Source: Jatrophihabitans sp964252635 (lineage in GTDB: Bacteria > Actinomycetota > Actinomycetes > Mycobacteriales > Jatrophihabitantaceae). From it: a DNA stretch of 64,000 nucleotides. The notes below the pieces were generated by a model. It saw only the letters and a list, made by a program, of their open reading frames with translations, had not been told where the DNA came from and did not search any database. A program made the translations under genes and the position numbers. Every line of letters starts with the position of its first letter. Position 1 is the first letter of the stretch. The stretch spans positions 54,491 through 118,490 of the forward strand of contig NZ_CAXUNP010000008.1 in NCBI RefSeq assembly GCF_964252635.1, in the 5' to 3' direction. This document shows, in pieces, positions 35,118 to 42,992 of the stretch.

Positions 35118-35645
35118 ATGTCTCGTCGTTCTCGCCGCTCGTCTTCGTCCGACCCCGCCGAGCTGGCCAGGCTGGTGCTGCGCTGCGCGGTCGGCGGCAC
35201 GTTCGTCGCCCACGGCGTCCGGCACGGGAAGTCGCTCGAGGGGACGGCCGGATGGTTCGGCTCTATCGGGTTCCGCGAGCCCCGGTTGCAGGCGCAACTC
35301 AGCGCCGCGGTCGAGGTCGGCGCGGGTGCCGCGGTCCTCGCCGGGGCGGCCACTCCGCTGGCGGCCTCGGCCGTCGTCGGCACGATGTCCGTCGCGTACC
35401 GCACGGTCCACCAGCCGAACGGCTACTTCATCACCGGTGAGGGCTGGGAGTACGTGGGTTTCCTCAGCGCCGCCGCGATCGCCCTGTCGGCACTCGGCAG
35501 CGGCCGGTTCAGCGTCGACCGGTTGCTCGGGTGGGACGAGGTCGGCACCCCCGCCCGACGTGCGTTGGTCGCCGCCGGGCTAGGGATCGGTGGCGCTGCC
35601 GCACAGCTGGCCGCGTTCTGGACGAAGCCGGTACCGAAGGACTGA
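35118..35645 (+). CDS. DoxX family membrane protein
   Basis: The 175-residue integral membrane protein has an Arg/Ser-rich cytoplasmic start (SRRSRRSSSSD), then four hydrophobic segments; LVLRCAVGGTFVAHGVRHG and FITGEGWEYVGFLSAAAIAL match DoxX/quinone-reductase-like subunits. Family members modulate oxidative stress or carry small oxidoreductase roles; no partner gene is adjacent. It stands alone between the island and the convergent VWA operon. Confidence 0.82.
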   Translation: MSRRSRRSSSSDPAELARLVLRCAVGGTFVAHGVRHGKSLEGTAGWFGSIGFREPRLQAQLSAAVEVGAGAAVLAGAATPLAASAVVGTMSVAYRTVHQPNGYFITGEGWEYVGFLSAAAIALSALGSGRFSVDRLLGWDEVGTPARRALVAAGLGIGGAAAQLAAFWTKPVPKD

Positions 35646-35688
35646 CCGCCGGGCGCGAGCGATGAGCGGCGCGCTGCACCGCCAGCGC

Positions 35689-36636
35689 TCACTGTTCGAA
35701 GATCGTGCGCAGCGCCGGTGCGACACCGCGATGCCCGGTCACCCGCACGAGTCGCCCTCGACCGGCCCTCGCCAGGTCGAGCCCGAGCTGTTCGTCGCAC
35801 TCGCCGGTCGCGTCGAACAGCACGTCGAGCCGGGGCAGCCGCGCTGCGGCGGTCCGCGGGTCGGGGCCGGCGTTGTGCACGCAGTCAGACAGCAGCACCA
35901 CCCGTGCGTCGTGCCTCGGGACGCGCGCGAGTTGGCTCGCGGCCACCGCCAACGGATGGCTGACGTTGGTCAGGCCGCGCGCGGGAAGGCGGAGCAGGTC
36001 GGCGAGCAGCCTCTCCAGGTCGAGTCGGGCGCCCAGAGCCTGGAGCACCACCGCGTCCGACCAGAACGCGACGACGCCGACGTCGTCGCGCGCGAGTTCT
36101 CCGGCGACGGCTCCCACCGTCGCCGCGGCGGTGCGGATGCGCTCACCGCGCATCGAGCCGGACGCGTCAACCACCAGCACGACCGAGCGACGCGTGCCGG
36201 CGCGCTCGCGGACGACGAGGTCGTCGTCGTCGGGCACCGGGTTGCCGGCCAGTTGTTCCAGTGAGGCGTCCAGGTCCAACTCGTCACCGACGCCGGTGAA
36301 ACGGCGGGACACCAGCGCGCCGGGGCCGCGACGCGCCCGTCGGACCGGGCGCGGTCGGGGCAGGGCGAGCCGGGCCGCGATCTGGTGCACCCGCGCGAGC
36401 ACCTCGGGGTCGACCGGCTCGCCGTCGTCGGTGTGCAGGACGTTCCCGTCCTCGTCGGTAAACTGCGTCGGCGCTCCGGGCGCGGGTCGTTCACGGCCGC
36501 GACCGCGCGCCCCCAGCGCGGGCGCGCCGCCGCCGGCCGAACCCGGCGGTAGGTACAGCGACGGGGCACGATCCAGCACCTTGGGTCGACGCGTCAGAGG
36601 CCGTGGCCGGGTTGTCGTGGGCACGCGTCGCCGCAC
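35689..36636 (-). CDS. VWA domain-containing protein (CoxE-like)
   Basis: The 315-residue protein has a Pro/Arg-rich basic N-terminal half and a C-terminal von Willebrand A domain with the MIDAS DASGS (after SVVLVV), a downstream Thr in GLTNVSHP and LLSDCVHN. VWA proteins paired with MoxR ATPases work as metal-insertion or complex-remodelling machines. GTG 36636 starts 25 bp after the ATPase stop; no better start exists because the frame has a stop just upstream. Last gene of the minus-strand operon. Confidence 0.87.
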   Translation of the reverse strand: MRRRVPTTTRPRPLTRRPKVLDRAPSLYLPPGSAGGGAPALGARGRGRERPAPGAPTQFTDEDGNVLHTDDGEPVDPEVLARVHQIAARLALPRPRPVRRARRGPGALVSRRFTGVGDELDLDASLEQLAGNPVPDDDDLVVRERAGTRRSVVLVVDASGSMRGERIRTAAATVGAVAGELARDDVGVVAFWSDAVVLQALGARLDLERLLADLLRLPARGLTNVSHPLAVAASQLARVPRHDARVVLLSDCVHNAGPDPRTAAARLPRLDVLFDATGECDEQLGLDLARAGRGRLVRVTGHRGVAPALRTIFEQ

Positions 36637-36660
36637 GGGGGAGTCGACGTCGACGGCTCT

Positions 36661-37641
36661 TCAACCGGGCGCGGCGCGTGCCGGGTCGAGCAGGAAGTGG
36701 TCCTCCCACAGCACCCGCAGCACCGCCTCCGGGGTGGTGTCCAGCGTCTGTTCGAGCACGATGCGCCCGGACAGGGCAAGGGTGAGGGCGTCGTAGAACG
36801 TCTCGGCGTACCGGTCGTCGTCACCGGAGATCGCGCGCATCGTCACCAGCTCGGACGCCACGAGCATCAGGTCGATCGCCCCTCGGACGCTGCTGCCCTG
36901 CCGGATGTCCTCGGACTCGCGCGTGCGCCGGGTCAGGGCCACGGCGTCGTGCCGCATCCGCTCGGCGAGCTGCGGGTCGAGATTGGCGGTGCGTTCCGCG
37001 GTGCGCAGGGCCACGATCCGACGCTCGGCCTCGGCGTCCTGGTAGCCGATCGCGATTCGGCACAGTCGGTCAAGGATCGAGGTCGACAACCGGCTGGTGC
37101 CGATGTTGTCGAAGGGGTTCATCGACGCCACGACCCGGAAGGTGGGCAGCGCGTGCACGGTGCCGACCCGCGGGATGGTGATGCGGCGTTCGGCCATGGC
37201 CGTGAGCAGCGTGTTGAGCGAGTCCTCGGGAGCGCGGTTGAGTTCCTCGATGTAGAGGAAACCCCCGCTGCGCATGGCATCCAGCAGCGGCCCGTCGACG
37301 AAGTTGTCCACGCTGTAGTCCTCGCGCAGCACCCGCGACGGGTTGTGGTGCCCGACCAGTCGTGCGGGGGTCAGGTCCGCGTTGCCCTCGACGAACACCA
37401 GCGGGATGTGCCACTGCGCCGTGATCGCGCTCAGCAGGGTGGTCTTGCTCGTACCGGGTGGACCTTCGAGGAGCAGGTCCCGGCCGGCGGAGACAGCAGC
37501 AAGAGCGAGGTCCAGTTCGCGGTCACGGCCCACGACGTCCGTCGAGATCCGGGCACGGACCTCGACGAGTTCGACGGTCACGCCTGCGACCTTATCGAGG
37601 TTCGGGTGCGGCGCGGCGGCGGTCCGCGAGTCGTTGCTCAC
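36661..37641 (-). CDS. MoxR family AAA+ ATPase
   Basis: The 326-residue AAA+ protein has Walker A (LEGPPGTSKTTLL), Walker B in FLYIEELNRAPED, the sensor region VVASMNPFDN and GTSRLSTSILDR with the arginine finger. This is the MoxR/CoxD/CbbQ class that remodels a client, usually with a VWA partner; that partner follows directly. GTG 37641 overlaps the crotonase stop by 4 bp; GTG 37581, with AAGG eight bases upstream, would remove 20 residues. Confidence 0.9.
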   Translation of the reverse strand: MSNDSRTAAAPHPNLDKVAGVTVELVEVRARISTDVVGRDRELDLALAAVSAGRDLLLEGPPGTSKTTLLSAITAQWHIPLVFVEGNADLTPARLVGHHNPSRVLREDYSVDNFVDGPLLDAMRSGGFLYIEELNRAPEDSLNTLLTAMAERRITIPRVGTVHALPTFRVVASMNPFDNIGTSRLSTSILDRLCRIAIGYQDAEAERRIVALRTAERTANLDPQLAERMRHDAVALTRRTRESEDIRQGSSVRGAIDLMLVASELVTMRAISGDDDRYAETFYDALTLALSGRIVLEQTLDTTPEAVLRVLWEDHFLLDPARAAPG

Positions 37642-38381
37642 AACCAGGCGGGCGGCCGGCGCTCGAGGAACGCCGCGATGCCCTCGGCGGCCTCGGGGTG
37701 GTCGCGGATGACGTCCACGGCGGTGGCGGTGGCCGCCCACCCCAGGTCGTCGGCCGCGTCGAGCTGCTGCTGCACGGCCGCCAGGCTCGCGGCCACCGCG
37801 CTCGGCGCGCCCCGGCAGACCGACCGGGCCAGGGCGAGCGCTTCGGTCAGGGCCTCGCCGGGTGCGCTGACCCGGTTCACGAAGCCCAGGTGGTAGCCAC
37901 GTTCGGCATCCAGCTCGCCACCGGCGACGAGCAGCTCCTTGGCGACGTGCAACGGCATCGCCCGCATCGCCCGGAACAATGCGCCCGACGTTGCTACGAC
38001 GCCCCGTTGCGTCTCCGGCAGGGCGAACCGCGCCGTACGGGAGGCGACGATCAGATCGCACGCCAACGCCAGCTCGAACCCGCCACCGAATGCTGGCCCC
38101 TCGACGGCTGCCACCAATGGCTTGGTGCGCTTCCGACGGACGACTCCGTATTCACCTCCGCGCGGCGTCGCCGGACCCGAACCCGTACGCAGATCCGTTC
38201 CGGCCGAGAACACCTCCCCCGCGCCGGTCAGGATTCCGACCCTGAGCGAATGGTCGTCTTCGAGTTGGTTCATTGCCGCGTCCAGGGCGAGGGTGGTGAC
38301 GGCGTTGATGGCATTGCGTTTAGAGACACGGGCGATGCGCATGATTAGAACACTGTCCTGTTCCTCGCATTCCACTGTCAT
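37638..38381 (-). CDS. Enoyl-CoA hydratase/isomerase (crotonase) family protein
   Basis: The 247-residue crotonase has MRIARVSKRNAINAV, TGAGEVFSAGTDLR and EGPAFGGGFELALACDLIVA. ATG 38381 with AGGAG eight bases upstream is the start; the frame stays open a little further up. It is coupled to the MoxR ATPase (GTGA) and follows the catalase-like gene by 28 bp. The first 60 codons are less GC-rich than the neighbours and contain an 18-base near copy of the inverted repeat found before pair 4. Confidence 0.88.
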   Translation of the reverse strand: MTVECEEQDSVLIMRIARVSKRNAINAVTTLALDAAMNQLEDDHSLRVGILTGAGEVFSAGTDLRTGSGPATPRGGEYGVVRRKRTKPLVAAVEGPAFGGGFELALACDLIVASRTARFALPETQRGVVATSGALFRAMRAMPLHVAKELLVAGGELDAERGYHLGFVNRVSAPGEALTEALALARSVCRGAPSAVAASLAAVQQQLDAADDLGWAATATAVDVIRDHPEAAEGIAAFLERRPPAWL

Positions 38382-38409
38382 GGCCGACGCTCCTGAAACG
38401 ATTGCAAGG

Positions 38410-39435
38410 TCATGCGCGACTGCATTCCGCAACTATGCGCCGGACCGCGCCGAGCTCGTCGTAGGCGCGGCGCCGCAACCTGTTGAGCGAACCCAGGGGG
38501 CGGTGGGCGGCGAGGCCGTTCCAGGGCCGCCAGGACATCACGTCCTCGGCGAACACGCGTCGCGCCGGACTGAACGACTCCTGCACCGGCAGTTCGAGGG
38601 AGGCCACGGTGCGGAACGGGCTGTCGGCCTCTGGCCACTCGACCGAGGCGTCCTCGACGGGCATCGTGTCCCGATCGGTCTGCACCTGCACCTGGAAGTC
38701 GTAGCGGGCGGTGTGGGCGCGGTAGAACTCCTGCACCCAGTCACGCAGGATGCCGGGCGGATCGCTCTTGGAGACGGTGCGCTCGGCAAGCGACTGCTGC
38801 TCGGGGTCGGCCGGCGCGATCGCGAACTTGGCGACGTAGTCGCCGTAGCGGAACGCCGACTGGGAGTAGTACGTGAAGGCGACCGGGTGGATGTTGGGCG
38901 TGCGGTCGAAGATGGTCTCCTTCGCCACCGGGTGCTGCACCGCCGTACCCAGCACGGTGCGCAGGTGGTGGCCGAAGTGCTGGTCGCGCTGCTTGATGAC
39001 GTCGAGGTAGGTGCTGGCGTCGCCCTGCGGGATGATGGGCCAGGTGTTGAACAGGAAGTCCTGACTGGTCCATCCCGGCTTGAGCTTCACGCCCGGGACG
39101 TCGAGCACTTTGAGGGCCAGGCCCCGGGCGCGCGGCGCGGTGTCGGGGTCGACGGCACCCGGTTCGCTGGCGTAGCGGACCACGACCTCGAACTGGCCGG
39201 GCTCCGCGAACAGGCCCTGCGCGAGCTCGGCGGGCAGGTCCGGGTGGACGCGCAGCGTGCCGGTCACGATCCCGTGGCTCTTGGCGTGCGTGCCGGACGT
39301 GGCGTGCCGGGTCACCTCGAAACCCTGCGCCATCGTGTTCTTCATCGTGGAGATCGTCTCGTCGACGATCTCGGATTCGTGGGGCAGTTCGGTCTCGACG
39401 TCGTCGCTGTAGGGCGTGGGCGTGGGGCTGGGCAC
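38410..39435 (-). CDS. Catalase family (haem peroxidase-like) protein
   Basis: The 341-residue protein matches the short catalase-like group: HAKSHGIVTGTLRVH carrying the distal His position, FEVVVRYASEP, ARGLALKVLDVPG, and TSQDFLFNTWPI. It lacks the long C-terminal portion of true catalases, so peroxidatic or lipid-hydroperoxide activity is as likely as H2O2 dismutation. GTG 39435 has AAGGACGG seven bases upstream; the N-terminus is Pro/Thr-rich. First gene of the operon with crotonase, MoxR and VWA. Confidence 0.82.
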   Translation of the reverse strand: MPSPTPTPYSDDVETELPHESEIVDETISTMKNTMAQGFEVTRHATSGTHAKSHGIVTGTLRVHPDLPAELAQGLFAEPGQFEVVVRYASEPGAVDPDTAPRARGLALKVLDVPGVKLKPGWTSQDFLFNTWPIIPQGDASTYLDVIKQRDQHFGHHLRTVLGTAVQHPVAKETIFDRTPNIHPVAFTYYSQSAFRYGDYVAKFAIAPADPEQQSLAERTVSKSDPPGILRDWVQEFYRAHTARYDFQVQVQTDRDTMPVEDASVEWPEADSPFRTVASLELPVQESFSPARRVFAEDVMSWRPWNGLAAHRPLGSLNRLRRRAYDELGAVRRIVAECSRA

Positions 39436-39499
39436 GGGAAGTCCGTCCTTCGTCGAACGATGGGTTTCGTTGGTGTCGGCGTGGCCGAGGAGGCGCGGC

Positions 39500-40030
39500 T
39501 TAGGGTGCGTCGGCATCGGTGGCGCGGATGGTCGCGTAGGTGACCGCGCCGTAGACCAGGTGCGGGACGGCGTCGGCGGCCCAGTCGGGCGCTGCCCAGT
39601 CCACTGGGTCGCTGATGCCGAGCACCTTGAGCGGGACATCCGACAGGGCCATCGCGGCAGCACCGATGAGCACCGCGGCAATCGGCGCAGGTACCGACCG
39701 TCCGCGATTCGCGAACGCGCGGTGCAGGCCACCGGCGACCGCGCCCACGGCGGTGCCGACCGCGATGCCGGACAGCGGGCCGAGCCCGGCCAACCGGTTG
39801 TCGCGCTCCTCGCCGTCACCCGGGATCGGCAGGCCGGCCTTGCCGGCGCCCTTCTCCACGAGGTCCTCCGGCGCCGAGCTGGTGCCCCGGCCCCGGATCG
39901 CCATGTCCAGGTAGGTCGTGGCGTTGAGGGCAGTCGTTCCAGCGGCTCCTGCGGCCGCTCCTCGGAGCAGGCCGTTGAGGGGCCCACCTCGTCTGCTGCG
40001 GCCGACGGGGCCGAGCGTGTTGCGCGTCAT
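39500..40030 (-). CDS. Conserved hypothetical membrane protein
   Basis: The 176-residue protein has three hydrophobic segments (GLLRGAAAGAAGTTALN, GIAVGTAVGAVAGGLHRAF, PIAAVLIGAAAMAL) and a GTSSAPEDLVEKGAGKAG stretch between the first two. I know this as a family in actinomycetes without assigned function. AGAAAGG seven bases before ATG 40030. Located just before the catalase-like gene (64 bp) and may share its transcript, which would suit a stress role. Confidence 0.72.
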   Translation of the reverse strand: MTRNTLGPVGRSRRGGPLNGLLRGAAAGAAGTTALNATTYLDMAIRGRGTSSAPEDLVEKGAGKAGLPIPGDGEERDNRLAGLGPLSGIAVGTAVGAVAGGLHRAFANRGRSVPAPIAAVLIGAAAMALSDVPLKVLGISDPVDWAAPDWAADAVPHLVYGAVTYATIRATDADAP

Positions 40031-40363
40031 GAGCGGGCCTTTCTGGTTGAGGGCCGTCGTTCGTCGGGGAGGAGTAGCCCTCCCGCTACGTGGCCTTCCC
40101 GGGGTCCAGCGTCCGAAGCAGGTCGGAAACGACAACCTGGTGACCGTTCGCGACACGACGGCGTGGTGTTCGCCGGGCGGCGTCGGTGTAGCTCGATCGG
40201 TTCACGGGTAGCACGTGCCGAGGGTGTCAGCCGAACTCCGCAGGCCGCCTCCGCTGCCGGATCGGGAGCACGTACGGACGCCGGCCGCAGCTTCGACCGC
40301 CACCGGGGTGCCACCAGGACGGCCGGGCAACCCGCCTGGCCGACGTCTCGAAGGAAGGCCGTG
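40031..40363. other. Divergent intergenic region, 333 bp
   Basis: No gene is apparent. A hairpin GGGAGG-AGTAGC-CCTCCC lies about 40 bp before the minus-strand membrane protein gene and may affect its leader. GGGTAG near 40205 could be a stress-sigma-like -10 for the PRC-barrel gene but no convincing -35 pairs with it. Confidence 0.4.
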
Positions 40364-41167
40364 ATGACCCAGAACGTGCAGAACCTCGTCGGCAAGCACG
40401 CTCTCGACCCCGAGGGCAACAAGATCGGCAAGATCGGTCAGGTCTACCTCGACGACGAGACCGACGAACCGCAGTGGGTGACGGTGAAGACCGGCCTGCT
40501 CGGCACGAAGGAGTCGTTCGCACCGGTCCGCGGGTCGTCCCAGCACGGCGACGACCTCCAGCTGGCGGTCGACAAGGACGTCGTCAAGGGCGCGCCCAAC
40601 GTGGACGACGACGGGCACCTGGACGAGAGCGACGTCGACGAGCTGTACCGCTACTACGCGGCGCACGTCGGCGGCGCGGCCGGATCCGGGGACCAGGACC
40701 GTGCCGACGCGGCTCCGCAGGGGACGGGTGCGCGGGACGACGCAGGGTCACGGGACGGCACGGGCGCACGGGACGGCACGGACGCACGGGAGGACCCGGG
40801 CTCGCGGGAGGACCCGGGCTCGCGGGAGGACACGGACGCACGGGAGGACACGGGCTCGCGGGACGACTCGGGCTCGCGGCACGCCGCGGCGGAACAGGAC
40901 GATCGCGGCCAGGAGGCCGGCGTCGCAGCCGGCGCGGCGGCCGGGTACGAGGGCGAGCGGGCTCGCGAGGCCGACGAGGGCACCGCGGGCCGGCATGCCA
41001 CCGATCGGGCCCGGCCGCGGTTGCGCCGCTACGTCGTGGTCGAGGAGATCGTGACGCCGTTGCCGGACGGCGGGCAGGACGTGCAGGCGACGGTCGTCGA
41101 GGAGCAGATCATCGAGGAACAGCCCGCCGGCGGTCAGGGCACCGAGAACCCGACGCGCGACCGCTGA
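40364..41167 (+). CDS. PRC-barrel domain protein with hexapeptide repeat tract
   Basis: The 267-residue protein has an N-terminal PRC-barrel domain (residues 1-110: LVGKHALDPEGNKIGKIGQV, WVTVKTGLLGTKESFAPV, DELYRYY), a low-complexity Arg/Asp/Gly linker made of six-residue repeats (about 121-174), an Ala/Glu-rich stretch and a C-terminal acidic beta segment (RRYVVVEEIVTPLPDGGQDV). PRC-barrel proteins of this kind are usually stress-induced. GAAGGAAGG is five bases before the ATG. The tail recalls DUF2382-like partners of PRC barrels, a weak match. Confidence 0.85.
   Translation: MTQNVQNLVGKHALDPEGNKIGKIGQVYLDDETDEPQWVTVKTGLLGTKESFAPVRGSSQHGDDLQLAVDKDVVKGAPNVDDDGHLDESDVDELYRYYAAHVGGAAGSGDQDRADAAPQGTGARDDAGSRDGTGARDGTDAREDPGSREDPGSREDTDAREDTGSRDDSGSRHAAAEQDDRGQEAGVAAGAAAGYEGERAREADEGTAGRHATDRARPRLRRYVVVEEIVTPLPDGGQDVQATVVEEQIIEEQPAGGQGTENPTRDR
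40724..40885 (+). repeat. 18-bp tandem repeat encoding [TP][GD][AS]R[ED]D units
   Basis: About nine imperfect 18-bp copies inside the PRC-barrel gene encode units such as TGARDG, TDARED and PGSRED. All copies keep the frame, so copy-number change would lengthen or shorten the linker without a frameshift. Confidence 0.85.
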
Positions 41168-41176
41168 CGTCGGGAG

Positions 41177-41209
41177 GGCGTCCGTGGCCCGCCTCGGACC
41201 GCGGACGCC
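41177..41209. terminator. Bidirectional hairpin between convergent genes
   Basis: GGCGTCCG (41177-41184) pairs perfectly with CGGACGCC (41202-41209) in the 48-bp gap between the PRC-barrel gene and the convergent ANTAR gene. No U-tract follows. Confidence 0.55.
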
Positions 41210-41215
41210 GCTACG

Positions 41216-41464
41216 TCATGCCGTACGGATGATCTCCTCGGCGATGTCGCGGATCATCCGCTGGCTGCCCAGGCTCATCTGCTGCAGCGCACCGCGGGCC
41301 TGCGCCTCGGAGTAGCGGCGGCGGGCCATCAGCATGCCGACCGCGATGTCGATGCGCCGCGTGGTGTCGTTCGCGACCTCGAGCTCGCGCAACCGCGCCC
41401 GCGCCTCGGTGAGTTCGGTCCACAGCGCAGCACGCGACTGCGACTCCTCGGCTGCCTCGGACAT
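41216..41464 (-). CDS. Stand-alone ANTAR domain protein
   Basis: The 82-residue protein is nearly all ANTAR: a coiled helix (ALWTELTEARARLRELEV), IDIAVGMLMARRRYSEAQAR with the conserved Ala/Gly-Met pattern, and a final helix to EEIIRTA. ANTAR domains bind paired RNA hairpins and prevent termination, normally fused to a receiver or GAF sensor; here no sensor is attached. The upstream -10-like AACTAT around 41505 would leave a leader of about 35 bases. Its RNA target and trigger are not visible. Confidence 0.85.
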   Translation of the reverse strand: MSEAAEESQSRAALWTELTEARARLRELEVANDTTRRIDIAVGMLMARRRYSEAQARGALQQMSLGSQRMIRDIAEEIIRTA

Positions 41465-41520
41465 GTGGTGCGCGCTTCTTCCTGTGGGGGTACCAGGAAC
41501 AATAGTTGACGACGTGACGG

Positions 41521-41787
41521 TCAGGACCCGGAGACGACCGACACCGCGGTCCAGAGCACCGCGATGACCCCCAGCGCCAGCCCGAACAGCGACGCCGCGA
41601 GGCCCACGTCCGTCTTCTCGGCACGCAGGGTCCCGAGCGCGCCGAGCACGAGCGCGGCCAGGCCGACGGCGGCGCCGAAGCGGATGAACGCCCCCAGCAG
41701 CAGGGCGGCCAGGCCGAACAGCACCGACGCGGTCGCGAAAGGGTTCGCCGGCTGCGCCCCGTCGTGCTGCTCGCTCATGACGTCCAT
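41521..41787 (-). CDS. Small hypothetical membrane protein
   Basis: The 88-residue protein has a short polar start and three hydrophobic segments (ATASVLFGLAALLLGAFI, AAVGLAALVLGALGTL, LAASLFGLALGVIAVLWTAV). No family is recognised with confidence. ATG 41787 has GGAGG six bases upstream. It precedes the ANTAR gene on the same strand by about 55 bp. Confidence 0.75.
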   Translation of the reverse strand: MDVMSEQHDGAQPANPFATASVLFGLAALLLGAFIRFGAAVGLAALVLGALGTLRAEKTDVGLAASLFGLALGVIAVLWTAVSVVSGS

Positions 41788-41920
41788 CGTCCGCCTCCGC
41801 CGCCGGGCCTCCGCGCACGGGTGCCCGCCTCGCTCGTCACCCGGTGGTCGCGGCTGGCACGGGCACCCGACCGCGATCGGGCGGTGACAAGGGCATTCGG
41901 CCGCAGTGACGCCGCTGCAG

Positions 41921-41926
41921 GACAAT
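41921..41926 (+). promoter_or_regulatory. -10 element GACAAT for leaderless transcript
   Basis: GACAAT ends six bases before ATG 41933, with no ribosome site between, the same geometry as several other starts in the window. Confidence 0.45.
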
Positions 41927-41932
41927 GGCGTC

Positions 41933-42943
41933 ATGCGAACCCAGGACCGCCTGCTGGATGCCCACGTCGGTTTCGTCCTGCGCGAGCTGACCGGCGACGG
42001 GTTCACCGAGCTGGTCCGTCGCGAGATCGACTGGGCGGTCGACCGGGCCGACGACCTCACCCTGGACCAGGTGATCGACCGCTCGTCCGTCGCCGCGGTG
42101 GCCGTCAAGTACGCGACGCAGGTGTTCCTGGCCGGTGCCATCCCCGACGTCGCCGGCGAGATCGCGTCGCGGTTGCGTACGCACCCGGCCAACGACCAGC
42201 GCCTGGACCAGGTGCTCCCGCGTCCGCGGGTCGAGGCGCTCGTCGCCAAGCTCGCCGAGTTCGGCCCGATGCGGCGCCGGGTCGCCACCCTCGTCGCCGA
42301 GAGCCCGGTGGTGCAGGTCTGGCTGGCCGACTACCTGCGCACCATCGCGCTGTGGCCGGTGGCGACCAACCGCCGGATCGCCGGCCGCGTCCCCGGCGTC
42401 AACCGAGCCCTGGCCCTGGGCGAGCGGGTCGGTGGCCGGCTGGCCGGCGGAGCGCTCACCGAGGCCGACCAGCGGGCCCGCGAGCTGTCGGAGAACGTCG
42501 CGGCCACGCTGCTGCAGCAGTGGGGCCAGGGACTGGCCGACGGTGTCGACGACGACGACTTCGCGGAGGCGTTGCTCTCGGTGTGGGACCAGGTCGCCGA
42601 CCGGTCGATCCGCGAGCTGCTCGACGCGACCGACGACGCCGACCTCATCGATCTCATCGTGCTGGTCTTCGAGACCTGGATGGAGCTGCGCGACGGAACC
42701 TACGTTCCGGCGCTCATCGAGCTGGGCGTCGACTACGTCTTCGACACCTACGGCGCCTACCCGCTCAGTGCTCTGCTCGAGGAGTTCGGGGTGACGCGTG
42801 CCGACCTCGTCGAGGAGGCCGTCCGCTTCGGACCGCGGGCCCTGACAGCGCTGGCGGCGTCCGGAGACCTCGAGGTCTTCGTCCGCCGCCAGCTCGCGCG
42901 CTTCTACGACTCACCGGAGGCCGAGGCTGCACTCACCGGGTGA
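41933..42943 (+). CDS. Hypothetical protein, all-helical, unknown function
   Basis: The 336-residue protein is predicted by eye to be almost entirely helical and acidic, without signal peptide. Notable blocks are GFVLRELTGDGFTELVRREI at the start and VFETWMELRDGTYVPALIEL near residue 250. No family motif was recognised. It stands alone between a leaderless promoter and the PEP carboxykinase gene on the other strand. Confidence 0.75.
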   Translation: MRTQDRLLDAHVGFVLRELTGDGFTELVRREIDWAVDRADDLTLDQVIDRSSVAAVAVKYATQVFLAGAIPDVAGEIASRLRTHPANDQRLDQVLPRPRVEALVAKLAEFGPMRRRVATLVAESPVVQVWLADYLRTIALWPVATNRRIAGRVPGVNRALALGERVGGRLAGGALTEADQRARELSENVAATLLQQWGQGLADGVDDDDFAEALLSVWDQVADRSIRELLDATDDADLIDLIVLVFETWMELRDGTYVPALIELGVDYVFDTYGAYPLSALLEEFGVTRADLVEEAVRFGPRALTALAASGDLEVFVRRQLARFYDSPEAEAALTG

Positions 42944-42992
42944 GGACGTGCTCTCCCGGTGAGGACGCGTGCGTCTCGGCCGTGCGATGTGC

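Noticed and set aside
40724..40885. CRISPR or noncoding satellite
   Set aside because: All copies are in frame inside a coding sequence with consistent codons.
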